A stretch of 64,000 nucleotides of DNA from Muraenolepis orangiensis (lineage: Eukaryota; Chordata; Actinopteri; Gadiformes; Muraenolepididae). The stretch lies in contig CM051000.1 of the NCBI GenBank assembly GCA_027704905.1, forward strand, positions 9,715,072 to 9,779,071. The letters run 5' to 3'. Each line of letters opens with the position of its first letter. The first letter of the stretch is position 1. Below are positions 41,812-53,095 of the stretch, piece by piece. Both the position numbers and the translations under genes were made by a program. A model generated the notes under the pieces. That model had not been told where the DNA came from and made no database searches. It was given only the letters and a program-made list of their open reading frames with translations.

Positions 41812-43227
41812 TTACTGGGTTGGCTTTTGCTGCCACTGCAGTTCTTGGGGCTGTTGTTGCTGCCACCGTGGTTCTTGGGGCTGCTGTTGCTGCCACCGCA
41901 GTCCTTGGGGTGGCTGTTGCTGCCACCGCAGTTCTTGGGGTGGCTGTTGCTGCCACCGCGGTTGTTGGGGTGGTTGTTGCTGCCACCGCAGTTCTTGGGG
42001 TGGCTGTTGCTGCCACTGCGGTTCTTGGGTTGGCCGCTTTCTGTACCCTCTTCTATTTCTTTCTCCACCTATCCTGTCTTTGTAGGGGCAGTTGCAAAAA
42101 TGGTGCCCAACCTGTCCACATAGAAAACATTTCATATTTGGATGTAGCTCTGGATTGTACCCTTGTTGTCCAATGTTTCATATTCCTCCTTGCCCCCCAT
42201 CTTGTTGTTGTCCAGAGTTGGGCTGTAGGTAAGGGGGCAGAGGAGCAGCCTGTCTTGGGGATGGCTTTATTTGTTGCGGTTGAGGTGGATTCTGCAGAAC
42301 TGCAGCCTCTTTCATTAATTGCATTTGGTTTACTTTCCTGATTGTCTCCAGATTCTCCCTCAGAGTATGTTCCCGTTTGCGAAACCGTTCCACCTGAATT
42401 GCTATGTGGTCCATGTGGTGGATATTCTTGGCCATGCTGCTCAGTCCCACTACTTGGAGCCCAGTTGACACCAGGATTTCTTCCATTGTAGACACACCCA
42501 ACAGAGTTGCTAAAAGCTTCTTGATTTCTCCCAGCTGTCTTTTAACAAAGACTGCTGGGGCCAAACTTATTTCAGCTCCTAATTTTTCCTTTATTCTATC
42601 GATAAATCTCAATTCTTTGGTAATTCTGGTAACTTCTTCGTCCATCTCGTCTATCATTTCTTTCCTGGGTGAGACTGTAGAGGAACCTCCAGCTTCTGAT
42701 CCGTCGGTATCCTCTCCACTGTCTTCTTCACTGCCACTTGAATCGCTTTCAGTCTCATCTTTGCAGCTGACTTTTCTCCCTTCTCTTTCAACTTTCGCCA
42801 TCAACTTTCTGATCTGTAGGTCATACCCTCCAGCGCACTGGTCTTCGTCGCTAGAGCTCTGTCCATGGCCTGTTGACCCTTCCTGTTTCTTACTTTGACA
42901 ATCTGGTTGAAACACTATTCTTGATGTGGCGTTCCCGGTCTCCAGTATATTATGGTCATGGTCTTCCATACTGTATCGTCCATCAGAGGTTAGGATTGGC
43001 AGTTGTGGATACAGACTAGTGAGCGTGTCTTTTATCTTGTATGGTGGTGGAGTCTACACTGGAGACATGTGTGAAAATGGGGTGTTGATTTTGTACGTAA
43101 ATTTCTCTGCTTCATAGTTTCTATCCAGGGCTTTCTCGCTTCTGTTTTGTGCAGCTTTTAGCATCTTCTGTCCTTCCCTCTTGAATAGTTCTAAAACTGC
43201 TCTTTTGTAATCTCTAGACCTATCCAT
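41812..43227 (-). pseudogene. Provirus gag with CCHC zinc knuckle, two in-frame stops
   Basis: A single frame runs from M 43227 to a stop at 41812 but is broken by in-frame stops at 43054-43056 and 42178-42180. The N-terminal part is basic and helical; the middle has a serine/acid-rich linker and a long helical capsid-like region; then a zinc knuckle CFLCGQVGHHFCNC (C-x2-C-x4-H-x4-C, about 42130-42090) and a C-terminal stretch of about seven imperfect repeats of WQQQPPQE (42035-41815). No standard major homology region was spotted. Gag would form the particle core. Confidence 0.75.
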
Positions 43228-44094
43228 CAAATGAGTCGGCAAAACAATACACCAAACAGAACAAATCAAATGAATCAATGAATTAAATCAATCAATAAAT
43301 GAATTAATAAAATAAAACAAAATCAGTCAACGAATCAAATTGATCAATGAATGTTTGAATCAAATAAAACAACTTCCATAAATCAACAACTCAAATGAGT
43401 CAATTAATCAATTAATACAATAAAACAAAATCAATCAACAAATACAATTTATCAATGAATGAATGAATCAAAATAAAACAACTTCCACTAAACAACTCAA
43501 ATTAATCAATGTATGAATTATCAAATAAAACTAAATCAATCAACGAATCAAATTAATCAATGAATGAATGAATCAAATAAAACCACTCCCACTAATCAAT
43601 AACTCTAATTAATCAATGTATGAATTATCAAATAAAACTAAATCAATCAACAAATCAAATTAATATACTAGGGATTGCAACCCCTTTATTGCTGTATACC
43701 AGCGCAACTGTTTCTTATAAGTTTCAGTATATCAATAGGTATGTGTGTATGAGGCTAAGCTCAAACCTGTGCGTGTGCGAGAGAGAGCGAGAGAGAGGGG
43801 GGTGAGAGAGGGGGTTTAACTGAGTATGGTTCTGACCTCAGATCCCTACTGGCTGTCCAAGGAATTGGTGCTTTGGCCTTGTTTCCTTGAATATTACTAA
43901 AATAAAATATAAACAGTTATTTTCCTATTGTAGTCTGTATGAATGACCCAGCCGAAATGAATTAGCCATATCAATTCTACAGTCATACAAGAACATGAAA
44001 TGTTTATAGGGAAACGATTATAGGTGGCCCAGAAAACTGTGCCACATTTGAAAAAAGAAAGGATTAATAGCCTATATTCAGCCTAAAGCGCACT
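43228..44094 (-). other. Provirus leader with ~105-bp AATCA-rich minisatellite
   Basis: Tandem units of about 104-108 bp (AATAAAAC at 43363, 43471, 43575) fill 43265-43665, built from ATCAATCAA-like motifs. The rest (43666-44094) has a short GAGAGA tract (43778-43805) and no gene. Confidence 0.7.
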
Positions 44095-44190
44095 TGTTAC
44101 GTTCCAGCATGTGGCTGTTGTATGTTGTTTGTACTTTTGTGTCTCCCCCCTTCTCTCTCCCTCTCTCTCTCTGGGGGCTCATCCGGGATC
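44095..44190 (+). repeat. Deleted 5' LTR and tRNA-Pro primer-binding site
   Basis: Only the first ~77 bp of the LTR remain, ending in the CT microsatellite. TGGGGGCTCATCCGGGAT (44172-44189) follows and differs by one base from the tRNA-Pro primer site TGGGGGCTCGTCCGGGAT. Confidence 0.8.
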
Positions 44191-44308
44191 TCCTGTAAAG
44201 GATTCCTGGTTTTGATGATTGTTTGTGGTAATGATCCACATAATTAGTTCTCCTTCCTACTGTTATTGATATTATGTGCTTAGTGTACTGTTGCTGTCCA
44301 CTGCTCAC

Positions 44309-45000
44309 ATGGCGCAGTTTACCATAGATCAGTTTGTTCAGAATCCCTCTGTTGAAATTATTGTTAAGTGCCGAAAGGATGATTTGTTACTGATAGGTAG
44401 GTACTATGGTCTCCAGATATCAAGGTCTCTTCTTAAAAGAGATTAGGTCTATGGTGTTGGACAAATTGGTGGAGATGGAGATACTTGTGTTGCCAGAGCA
44501 GCCTGGTTCTAGTGCCTTGGAGGAAGAGGGGACTACAGAAGCTAGTTCTCCTTTGTTTCAGGAGGAGCAACAAAAGTCACAGGTTGGCTTGGGTGCGAAG
44601 GCAGAGGTGAAACAACCTGCTACCTTACCGCGCTTTGACCCGCTCTCTCCTAGCTCAACCAGTTCAATGGTTGATGCGCGAATGAAAATTTGCTTAACTC
44701 GGCTTCACATGGCAGCTCAAGAGAAGGCTGAGGCACGACAAATTGATTTCAGGCTAGCAGTACGCAAGCTGGAAATCGAGGCTGAAACGGCTGTTAAGCT
44801 GCGACAGCTGGAGTTGGAAAATGCATGAGATGGTTTCCAGTCTCCGTTGGCACCATCTTCATCTCAATCAATTCTGTCTAGGTCATTTGACATCAGTAAA
44901 AATATATCTCTAGTTCCACCTTTTCGGGAGACGCCGAAGTAGACTCCTATTTCAGTGCATTTGAGCGTATTGCTGCATCCCTTCAGTGGCCGAAGGAGGC
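44309..45000 (+). pseudogene. Gmr1-like gag, N-terminal part, frameshifted
   Basis: ATG 44309 opens MAQFTIDQFVQNPSVEIIVK, breaks near 44400, and continues in the frame 44406-44828 with a charged coiled coil (KLEIEAETAVKLRQLELE), then a stop. DISKNISLVPPFRE (about 44888-44930) follows in another frame. These are gag segments of the family; at least two lesions. Confidence 0.7.
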
Positions 45001-45010
45001 ATGGCCTCTA

Positions 45011-46805
45011 TTGTTACAGTGGAAACTGAGTGGAAAAGCTCAGGAGGTGATTTCTTCTCTGTCCATTAATGATGAATATGACATTGTGAAGACTGTTGTT
45101 CTCCGTGCATATGAGTTGGTGCCAGAGGCATATAGGCAACGATTCAGGAATCACAAGAAGTCCTCAGGTCAGACATTTGTTGAGTTCGGTAGAGAGAAGG
45201 GAACTCTCTTTGACAAGTGGTGTAGTGCTAACAAGTCTACTGACTACAACTCTCTTAGAGAACTAATGCTGTTAGAGGAATTTAAGAATTGTGTGTCTGA
45301 ACGCATTGTGGTCTACTTAAATGAGCAGAAGGTAACTTCTTTGTCACAGGCTGCAGTGTTTGCAGATGAGTTCACGCTTATTCACAAAACTGTCTTTACA
45401 CCATCCCGTAGTGATACGTTTGCAGGGTCACTTCCTAAAGGCTCTGTGTCACAATCAAGCTATATGAAATTGACACCTGCCCCCTCAAAAACCGACCGTG
45501 AATGTTACTACTGCCATAAGACTGGGCATCTCCTTGCTGACTGCTACACTCTTAAACGTAAACAACATCACGGTCAGAGTTCAGGCCAGACAAAAGGGGT
45601 AGGCTTTGTTAAGACAATTAGGCCGTCTGCCTCAGGTCAGCCCACCGAACCGGATCCTAGTTTTAAGCCATTCATTTTTGATGGGTTAATTTTGCTCACT
45701 GGAAATCCGAGTGATCAGAAGTCTGTTCATATCCTAAGGGATACTGGTGCTAAGCAGTCCTTCCTGCTTGCTAACGTTCTGCCCTTTTCAGACCAAACGT
45801 CCTGTGGCTCGAGTGTTATAGTGCAGGGAATTGAAATGGGTTTCATTCCTGTGCCGTTGCATAAGGTCCACGTCCAGTCAGCTTTGGCTTCTGGGTTCTT
45901 TGATATTGCTGTGCTTCATGCATTGCCAATCGAAGGTGTTTCCTTCATAATTGGTAATGACATAGCTGGAGGAAAACTGATGCCAGTACTAGAAGTATTG
46001 GATCAGCCAGAACAGTGTCTTATGTTAGGCCTGGCTCAGACATTCCCTGAGGCCTTCCCTGCCTGCGTGGTCACCCGCGCTCAGTTACGAAAAGGGGAAG
46101 AAATGGGTGATATGGTTGATCTGGCTGACTCGGTGCTAACACCCTTGTTTGTCAGTGATGACATTCTAACAGCAAGCCCTGATATCTCTAGGTGCCCACT
46201 GGAAGAGACCAAAGGTCACCCAAACTATACAGACCAGACCAAGAGTGGCTGTATTCCTCATTTATCTGTGACTTGTGAAAAACTGATTCCGGCACAGAAA
46301 AATGATCCAACCCTGGCTAAGTGTTTTGCATTAGTGGTCAGTCCTGAACATGTTGCAGAGAAGAGGGTCACTTATTTGCTAGATGAAGGTATTTTGATGC
46401 GCAAATGGTCCTCCCCTGCTACTAGAGGCCTAGACTGGGGTGCTGTGTATCAAATCGTTATACCCACCGCCTATCGTCAGCCAGTACTGAGTTTGGCCCA
46501 CGAAAACCAATGGTCGGGTCACTTAGGGATCACAAAAACATACAATCAAATCTTGAAACACTTCTTTTGGCCTGGGTTGAAAACAGACGTAGCTCAGTAC
46601 TGTAGGACTTGCCATACTTGCCAGCTCACAGGAAAACCAAATCAGGTAATTCCTCCGGCCCCTCTCTGCCCAATACCTGTCATGAGTGAACCTTTTGAGA
46701 AAGTAATTGTTGACTGTGTTGGACCCCTGCCAAAGACTAAGTCTGGTAACCAGTTTCTGCTCACCATGATGTGCACTGCTACCAGGTTTCCTGACGCAAT
46801 TCCTC
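45011..46805 (+). CDS. Gmr1-like gag C-terminus, protease and integrase N-terminus (interrupted)
   Basis: An open frame of about 598 codons up to the Rex1 insertion. It has a capsid-like helical region (SGKAQEVISSLS through ADEFTLIHK), a zinc knuckle CYYCHKTGHLLADC (about 45503-45545), an aspartic protease active site LRDTGAKQSF (about 45735-45765), the HHCC-type integrase zinc site (H..H, CRTCHTCQ, about 46495-46625) and the start of the catalytic core with VIVDCVGPLP. The frame then meets Rex1 sequence and resumes at 48066. This is the best preserved polyprotein segment of the element. Confidence 0.85.
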
Positions 46806-48065
46806 AAGTCAAGTCAAGTCAAGTTTATTGTCACTTCACAGTTTACACAAGTATAAAGCAGTGATGTGAAAATCTTGTGTGCAATACCCGACGACAGACA
46901 GCAGTTATAAAATAAGATAAAAATAGATAGAAATAGAATAAAAATAGAATAAAGTTAAAAATTAAAAATTTAAAATATCAAAATATCAGCACAGAAAAGA
47001 GCAATATGTATATATAAATCAATGTAATAAAATATACATTGTTATATGCTATACGCCCTTGTTCAGCAGCCTGATGGCCTGACTGTGGAAGCTATCTCTA
47101 AGCCTATTTGTACGGCATTTGATACTGCGGTATCGCCTGCCTGACGGTAATAGTGAGTACAGTTCGTGGCTGGGATGGGCAATGTCTTTTATAATTCGTT
47201 TGGCCTTGGCCACGCACCGCTGATTTTAAATATCCAGGAGGGAGGGGAGCTCACCTCCAACGATATACTGGGCCGTCCGCACCACCCTTTGAAGCGCTCT
47301 GCGCTCGAGTGCAGTGCAGTTCCCGTACCAGGCGGTGATACACCCTGTAAGAACACTCTCGATGGTGCCGTTATAGAATGTTCTCAGGATGCGGGGCCCC
47401 CCCCGCGGGGGGCCCCCCCCCTCTTCAGACGCCTGAGGAAATACAGGCGTTGTTGGGCCCTGTGCGTGGACCATGTGAGGTCCTCGGAGATGTGCACGCC
47501 AAGGAACTTGAAGCTGCTGACCCTCTCTACTGCAACGCCGTCGATGGAGATAGGGCTGTGCTCTCCCCTCTGCCTCCTGAAGTCCACGATCAGCTCCTTG
47601 GTCTTCTTGACGTTGGGGGCGAGGCTGTTCTCCTGGCACCACTGCTCCAGCGATCCGACCTCCTCCCTGTAGGTTGTCTCGTCGTCGCCGGCGATCAGGC
47701 CCATCACACGTCAGCAAACTTGACGATGACGTTGGAGCTGTGCATAGCCATGCAGTCGTGGGTGTAGAGGGAGTAGAGGAGAGGGCTCAGCACGCATCCC
47801 TGGGGGGCTCCCGTGTTGAGGGTCAGTGGCTCTGATGTGGTGCTGCCTATCCTCACCACCTGGCGGCGGTCCGACAGGAGGTCCAGTATCCAGCTGCACG
47901 TGGATACGCCTAGACCTCTCAGCTTGGTGTCGAGCTTGGCAGGAACTATTGTGTTGAATGCTGAGCTGTAGTCCACAAACAGCATTCGCACATACATTCG
48001 CAACAGTTCTTTCCCTCCAGGTGGGAAAGGGCAGTGTGGAGGGCCATGGCAATAGCGTCGTCCGT
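46806..48065 (-). mobile_element. Rex1-type LINE inserted in the Gypsy integrase
   Basis: On the minus strand the LINE runs from a 5'-truncated RT at 48065 to an (ACTTG)n tail at 46806-46825. The Gypsy codon broken at 46805 is completed exactly at 48066, so the insert is cleanly delimited, without an obvious target duplication. The 3' end matches the Rex1 tails at 27237 and 28978. Confidence 0.88.
47226..48040 (-). pseudogene. Rex1 reverse transcriptase, broken
   Basis: Frames 48156-47704, 47707-47384 and 47717-47226 together carry motif A (FVDYSSAFNTI), GAPQGCVLSPLLY, a YADD-position FAD followed by a stop (about 47705), and the tail FKFLGVHISEDLTW...CITAWYGNCTAL. Stops and frameshifts, including a C-run at 47396-47420, disrupt it. 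Confidence 0.8.
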
Positions 48066-48821
48066 TTCGTAAGATTACCACCACAGCCGTTCTGAAAGCT
48101 TTGACTAATTTTTTTTTTCTACCTTTGGTTTGCCAAAGGTTATACAGACTGATCAAGGCACAAATTTGTGTTACAGTCTTTGGCTATCACACACAAGGTC
48201 TCTAGTGCATATCATCCTGAAACACAAGGTGCGCTTGAACGCTGGCACCAGACCCTCAAGTCAATGCTTCGTAAATATTGTTTGGAGACAGGGAAAAGTT
48301 GTGATGATGCGGTCCCATTTGTGTTGTTTGCCAGTAGGGAATGTGTGCAAGAGTCATTGGGGTTTAGCCCTGCAGAACTTGTCTTTGGCCATACTGTACG
48401 AGGCCCATTGAAGGTTCTAAAAGAGACATTTATGTCTGAGTCTAGTCCAAAGACTAAAGTTGTGGACTATGTCAGCCAGTTCAGAGAGCGCTTACATCAG
48501 GCCTGCTCTCTTGCTAAAGAGGCCTTGTCTTCATCTCAGTCCACTATGAAAGGCCATTATGATAGGATGGCTGTTTCTCGTTCGTTCAAAACAAGTGATG
48601 AGGTTTTAGTGTTGTTGCCCATTCCAGGTTCTGCACTGTCTGCACGTTTCTCTGGTCTGGTTGTTGAGAAGCTCAGTGACACTGATTATGTGATAAGTAC
48701 CCCTGACCGCAGGCGCAAGACTCATGTTTGCCATGTTAACAGGAGAGGAGGAAGAGGAGGTAGCGGGAAAAGCAACCACCTCAGTTGCTTCGGTTCAGGT
48801 GATTGCTTCTGGTGTTACTGA
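48066..48821 (+). pseudogene. Gmr1-like integrase core and C-terminus
   Basis: Resumes the integrase after Rex1 with FGLPKVIQTDQGTN (second catalytic D), then a frameshift or small deletion near 48165, then HPETQGALERWHQ (catalytic E) and the SH3-like end with VLVLLPIPGSALSARFSGL. It ends in a stop near 48821. Confidence 0.85.
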
Positions 48822-49558
48822 TGATGTGTGTGCTTCGAAATGCTTCACAGCAATGTGCTAGGTTGTCTAATTCAGAGATGCTTGCTGAGCTACCATCTCA
48901 TTTGCCTTACTTGTCGGAGGAGCAGCGAGCTGACATTGTACAATTAACCACAGACCATCCATCTATTTTTGGTGATGTACCTTCTCAGACAACCATCTTA
49001 AAATATGATATTGATGTTAGGAATGCTGTACCTATAAAACAGCACCCTTATCGTGTAAATGCTACCAAGAGGGGTATTATGAAACGGGAGGTAGAGTATC
49101 TTCAGGAACATGGCTTGGCCAAGCCAAGCTCTAGCCCCTGGAGTTCTCCATGTCTTCTCACCCCGAAGCCAGATAATACTCACAGGTTCTGTACAGACTT
49201 CCGCAAGGTGAATGCAGTCACTGTCCTAGATTCGTATCCATTGCCTCGTATGGAAGATTGCATTGACAATCTTGGTTCAGCATTGTTTGTAAGCAAGCTT
49301 GATTTGCTGAAAGGTTATTGGCAGGTCCCATTAACCACTCGTGCCTCAGATATTTCTGCCTTTGTGACCCCAGATAACTTTTTACAGTATAATGTAATGC
49401 CTTTTGGACTGCGAAATGACCCGGCAACATTTCAGAGACTGGTGAACTTGGTTCTAGCCAATGTTCCAAACTGCAATGCATATCTTGATGACCTAGTTGT
49501 GTATTCCTCTAGCTGGTCAGAACATGTGGAAACCCTTGGTCTGTCTTTGAGAAGCTAG
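48803..49558 (+). CDS. Gmr1-like reverse transcriptase
   Basis: An open frame of 251 codons downstream of, not upstream of, the integrase. It contains FCTDFRKVNAVT, LDLLKGYWQVPL (motif A), FVTPDNFLQYNVMPFGL (motif B) and the catalytic AYLDDLVVYS (about 49475-49505). The frame ends at 49558 by a frameshift; RNase H continues in the frame from 49570. The enzyme would copy element RNA to DNA. Confidence 0.9.
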   Translation: MLLVLLMMCVLRNASQQCARLSNSEMLAELPSHLPYLSEEQRADIVQLTTDHPSIFGDVPSQTTILKYDIDVRNAVPIKQHPYRVNATKRGIMKREVEYLQEHGLAKPSSSPWSSPCLLTPKPDNTHRFCTDFRKVNAVTVLDSYPLPRMEDCIDNLGSALFVSKLDLLKGYWQVPLTTRASDISAFVTPDNFLQYNVMPFGLRNDPATFQRLVNLVLANVPNCNAYLDDLVVYSSSWSEHVETLGLSLRS

Positions 49559-49569
49559 CAGCAGCGTCT

Positions 49570-50300
49570 TTGACTGTGAATCTGGCAAAGTGTGAATTTG
49601 GTAAAGCCACAGTCACTTACCTAGGTAAGCAAGTGGGGCAGGGCCAAGTGCGCCCTGTGGAAGCTAAGGTCTCTGCTATTACAGCTTTCCCAGCACCCAC
49701 CACCAGGCGGGAGCTGTGGCTGTTTCTAGGCATGGCGGGTTACTACAGGAGTTTCTGTAGAAACTTCTCCACTGTGGTTATCCCTCTCACCAACCTGCTT
49801 AGATCCTCTAGGGAGTTTAAATGGACCCCAGACTGCCAGAATTATTTTGAAAGTGTGAAGGCTCTTTTGTGTAGTGCTCCTGTTCTTGCAGCACCAGATT
49901 TTGCACTACCATTTAAGTTGGGTGTAGATGCCAGTGGTATGGGAGCTGGTGCTGTCTTGCAACAGGAGGTCCATGGGATTGATCATCCTGTGTGTTACTT
50001 CTCTCGAAAGTTCACCAAACACCAGCTGAATTACTCCACGATCGAGAAGGAAGCCCTTGCTTTGTTGTTTGCGTTACATTATTTTGAGGTCTATGTTGGG
50101 TCTAGTTCTATGCCTGTGGTTGTTTATACTGACCACAACCCGCTAGTATTCCTAGCTCGTATGTACAATCACAACCAGCGCCTTATGCGTTGGTCCCTGA
50201 TGGTCCAAAACTATGATCTGGACATTCGTCATAAGAAGGGTACCGATAACGTGTTAGCGGATGCTTATCTCGAGTGTAAAATGAGTGTGATAAAAATAGT
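49570..50300 (+). CDS. Gmr1-like RT end and RNase H
   Basis: The frame starts with the RT thumb/connection (CEFGKATVTYLGKQVG, FLGMAGYYRSF) and runs into RNase H: LGVDASGMGAGAVL (first D), IEKEALALLFAL (E), VVYTDHNPL (D) and GTDNVLADA near the end (D). Then the frame runs beyond the domain into LTR sequence. Separated from the RT frame by one frameshift at about 49560. Confidence 0.88.
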
Positions 50301-50346
50301 AAGTACAAAAGAAAATGGGAGATGGGTTTGTTTTTGTGTGTGGGGG

Positions 50347-51161
50347 TGTTACGTTCCAGCATGTGGCTGTTGTATGTTGTTTGTACTTTTGTGTCTCCCC
50401 CCCCCTTATCTCTCCCTCTCTCTCTCTCACTCACTCACTCCACCTGCTACTCTGATCCAGGTTCCTGTCATTCATCAGGACACTAATTGGAAACCAGCCA
50501 GTCATCCCAGCCATCACTCAAATCACCAGTTGACCAATCGGAAGCCCTCCTCTTGTTTTAAAACCCATGTGGCACTTCCTGTTTGCTCCCCTTCCTTTTG
50601 TCTCTAATGCTGTTGGTTAAATGTTTGACTCTGATTAAATTAGCCAACTTGGTACAAGTGTATGTGTGTGTGTTGGGAATTGGAGCAGGTAAGGGGCCCA
50701 ACACATTTGGTGCTACACGTAGTGATAGTATTGTCTAGACACACTAGGTCAGGAGTGATGCCACTAATTGTATGTTTTGCACATGTGTTTGGTTAGGTAG
50801 TGTAGGTAGTGAGGAGTAGGTTTTATTTGACCTTTGTGTTTGTGTATAGGTAGACAAGATATTCCTTACTGAGTTAGTTGTGTTTTGTTTTACTTAGTTC
50901 ATTCCTTTGGCATCATTCAAGCTCCTTTTCCCTCCCCCCCCCTTCCCCCTTGGTTGTGTGTCTCAAATCCACCATTGTCATTGTCTATTAGTCTGTGTTT
51001 GTTTGTATATATAAAAGGCACATTATATTACTTTCTTTCACCTACACTTGTTGTGGGCATTGCTTGATTTTTCATTTGGTTCATTTATCACAAAATTGAT
51101 CACAAAACACAATCATCCTTTGTTATTCACCCCTTCCCCTTGACATACTGGGGTTGTAACA
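50347..51161 (+). repeat. 3' LTR of the Gmr1-like element
   Basis: 815 bp, TGTTACG...TTGTAACA, with the CT-rich tract at 50396-50450. Compared with the 5' end it shows that the 5' LTR lost about 740 bp. Confidence 0.85.
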
Positions 51162-52380
51162 GCGCTGAAAACTAGATTTAAGTTATTAAACTTCTGATAA
51201 ACCAAGAAGGTATGCTTTACCTCTGGTTTAGAGTAGGTTATTTACTCGCATCACGTGGAAACAACCCATATGTTCCATACAAAGAACAGAACAAAGGAGA
51301 GACCATGCTTCTCTCCTTATTTGCATACTAACAACCTCGTCATCGGGTTGGATTTACATTGGGATCATGGCGACTCAAACTCTTGCCTCTTGCGTTTGTT
51401 CTACGCCACGTGTGCTACCAAGGCCTACAGTACCACAAAGAACCACGTGGTCCATGAAATAACCACGAGGTCCACAAAGGGCCACGTATGCTAACAAGGC
51501 CTACAATATCACAAAGAACCACATGTGTAACATATACCATGTGTTATCCTCCAAAGCCAATTTTACATAACATTTAATCACCAGTTTACACCCCCTTGGT
51601 TAAACCGACAAACACATTTATATTTACATTACACAAAACACAACTCCTAGTGGACTTTATTGCCACTTCTTCGCCCGTTACTCTGTACTAGAAATAACCC
51701 CCATAATCCCTATGGATCCCCGAAAATAACAAGCGTCCTTGCAAAAATTATTTCCCCACTTTGAATCAATACGTTCTCAAAGCTACATAATCACTTTAAC
51801 TCATCATTAGATTAAAGTGAGCGGCGTTTCTTCCGTGAATGCCTGGTTTTAAGTACTCGTAACCTAGTGTCTTATCTTAAGTACTAGGATAGGTTTGTCT
51901 CATTCGAATCCACATCATTGATATGAACTCGGATTACCTGAGCCCAAGTAGTGGTTTCCCGCTACCTCTTCACTTTAACCAATCTTATACGATTCTGGTT
52001 AATAGCTACTACGCGTTTCCTATGGGCAGTAGGTATATTAGTATTTTAGCAAAGGAAAAATATCAAACTACCTGGCCCCTAGCGTTATCACACAAACACA
52101 TTCGGCTTAGTAGGAAAGGGGTCGTTTATAGTGGTGCTCCCACTCGACGAACTATTAGTTTATCGTGGTACTCCCACATTAATGTTTCTAAGTGGTACTC
52201 CCACACTACAGTTTATAGTGGTACTCCCACTTTAAAAATTTGCGGACATGTAAAGTATTATATTCCATCCAATAGACCCAAAGGTCCTTTTCGATTTGGT
52301 CAACTGTTAACCATAGCCTTAAACATAGTCAATAAAAGCAGACGCACTTAAGCGCTTTGAGGAAGATGTTTAGAGCTTAC
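51162..52380 (-). other. Provirus 5' leader region, no gene recognised
   Basis: The block between the Gypsy and the splice donor. It includes three or four copies of AGTGGTACTCCCAC (52128-52236). A 142-codon plus-strand frame across these repeats (51923-52351) is antisense to the provirus and has no domain. Confidence 0.45.
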
Positions 52381-52390
52381 CTCAAACCCC
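52372..52390 (-). promoter_or_regulatory. Candidate major splice donor of the provirus
   Basis: Minus strand TTTGAG|GTAAGC, with the intron GT at 52380-52379, about 100 nt downstream of the 5' LTR. It is suitably placed for the env message. Motif only. Confidence 0.5.
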
Positions 52391-52463
52391 GGCCTGGCCA
52401 GTACCGGTGCCCACGTGCGCTCGCTTCACCGACAGCAGCTGGTCAACAATCGTTTTAGCCAAA

Positions 52464-52483
52464 TCCTGTTCGTGACGCCAATA
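52464..52483 (-). promoter_or_regulatory. Primer-binding site of the provirus
   Basis: The minus strand reads TGGCGTCACGAACAGGAT two to three bases after the 5' LTR, ending in TGG as primer sites do. The cognate tRNA is uncertain. A nearly identical site follows the LTR fragment at 62.8 kb. Confidence 0.65.
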
Positions 52484-52965
52484 TGTAGTATAATTTCTAC
52501 TTGATGGAATAAGAATCTTTGTCAGAGGTCCGGATACTAAGTTCAATGTGTTTATTGAACAAAGCATCAAAGTCATCAGCTGCAGCGAGATGGAGCCTGC
52601 CGTGCCAATTCGCAGACTGGCGACGCGCTCTTTTTCCAAAAATTATTTAGACAATAACATCATAAAACGACTACTATTGGTCAAAGTAAACAAACATCAA
52701 CTAATACTATTGTTCTGAGAGGTACAACCAGTATCCAGTACTCTAGTTTGTCACGGTGTCTTCATCGTCACGTCACAAGTTTATGGCTCAAACCCCCGGG
52801 GGAGGGTCGTATTCCTGGCCATATCTGCTGGTCGCATCTCTGGAAACCCCAGGGGGTTGCATGCCTGGCAACTTTTGGTCGCCTCCACATGCATGGCCCT
52901 TACAATGCATACAGTATCACAGATAGTGTTTTAGTTTTATACTTAGTGTATAAAAATACACTACA
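52484..52965 (-). repeat. 5' LTR of the provirus
   Basis: 482 bp, the more complete LTR. On the minus strand it has a TATA-like TTTTTATACAC near its start and AATAAACACATTG (plus 52545-52560) as a polyadenylation signal. Confidence 0.9.
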
Positions 52966-53095
52966 TAATCTTTATAAATGTCAAACCCATCTACCCCTCC
53001 CACTGACTACCTGTTACACATATTTTGTGTTTAACTTACTTATCAATGAAAGTTAATGCAATGTGTAACTACTGTTGAATTGGTCTTCTTCACAG

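Larger units (their letters stand above)
44095..51161 (+). mobile_element. Gmr1-like Ty3/Gypsy retrotransposon inserted in the provirus
   Basis: LTR start TGTTACGTTCCAGCATGTGG at 44095 recurs at 50347; the 3' LTR runs to GGTTGTAACA at 51161. Flanks GCACT (44090-44094) and GCGCT (51162-51166) match in 4 of 5 bases. Order of domains on the plus strand: gag, zinc knuckle, protease, integrase, RT, RNase H. Integrase before RT is the Gmr1-type order, unlike typical Gypsy. A Rex1 LINE splits the integrase. Defective through frameshifts and a deleted 5' LTR. Confidence 0.9.
36452..52965 (-). mobile_element. Endogenous retrovirus (gammaretrovirus-like), minus strand, with nested Gypsy
   Basis: LTRs at 36452-36881 (3') and 52484-52965 (5') begin TGTAGT and end ACTACA; both are flanked by TAAT (36448-36451, 52966-52969), a 4-bp duplication typical of gammaretrovirus-like integrases. 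Minus-strand order: 5' LTR, primer site, leader with splice donor, gag, protease remnant, integrase, env, polypurine tract, 3' LTR. RT and RNase H are missing. Total 16.5 kb, of which 7.07 kb is an inserted Gypsy element. It lies in intron 1 of the ZP gene, antisense to it. Many stops and frameshifts: defective. Confidence 0.9.

Noticed and set aside
41806..42341. Plus-strand ORFs with repeated LLLPPQFLGW or VAATAVLGVA
   Set aside because: Antisense shadows of the provirus gag glutamine/proline repeats.
51923..52351. 142-codon ORF on plus strand
   Set aside because: Antisense to the provirus leader, built partly on short repeats, no domain, no splice signals.
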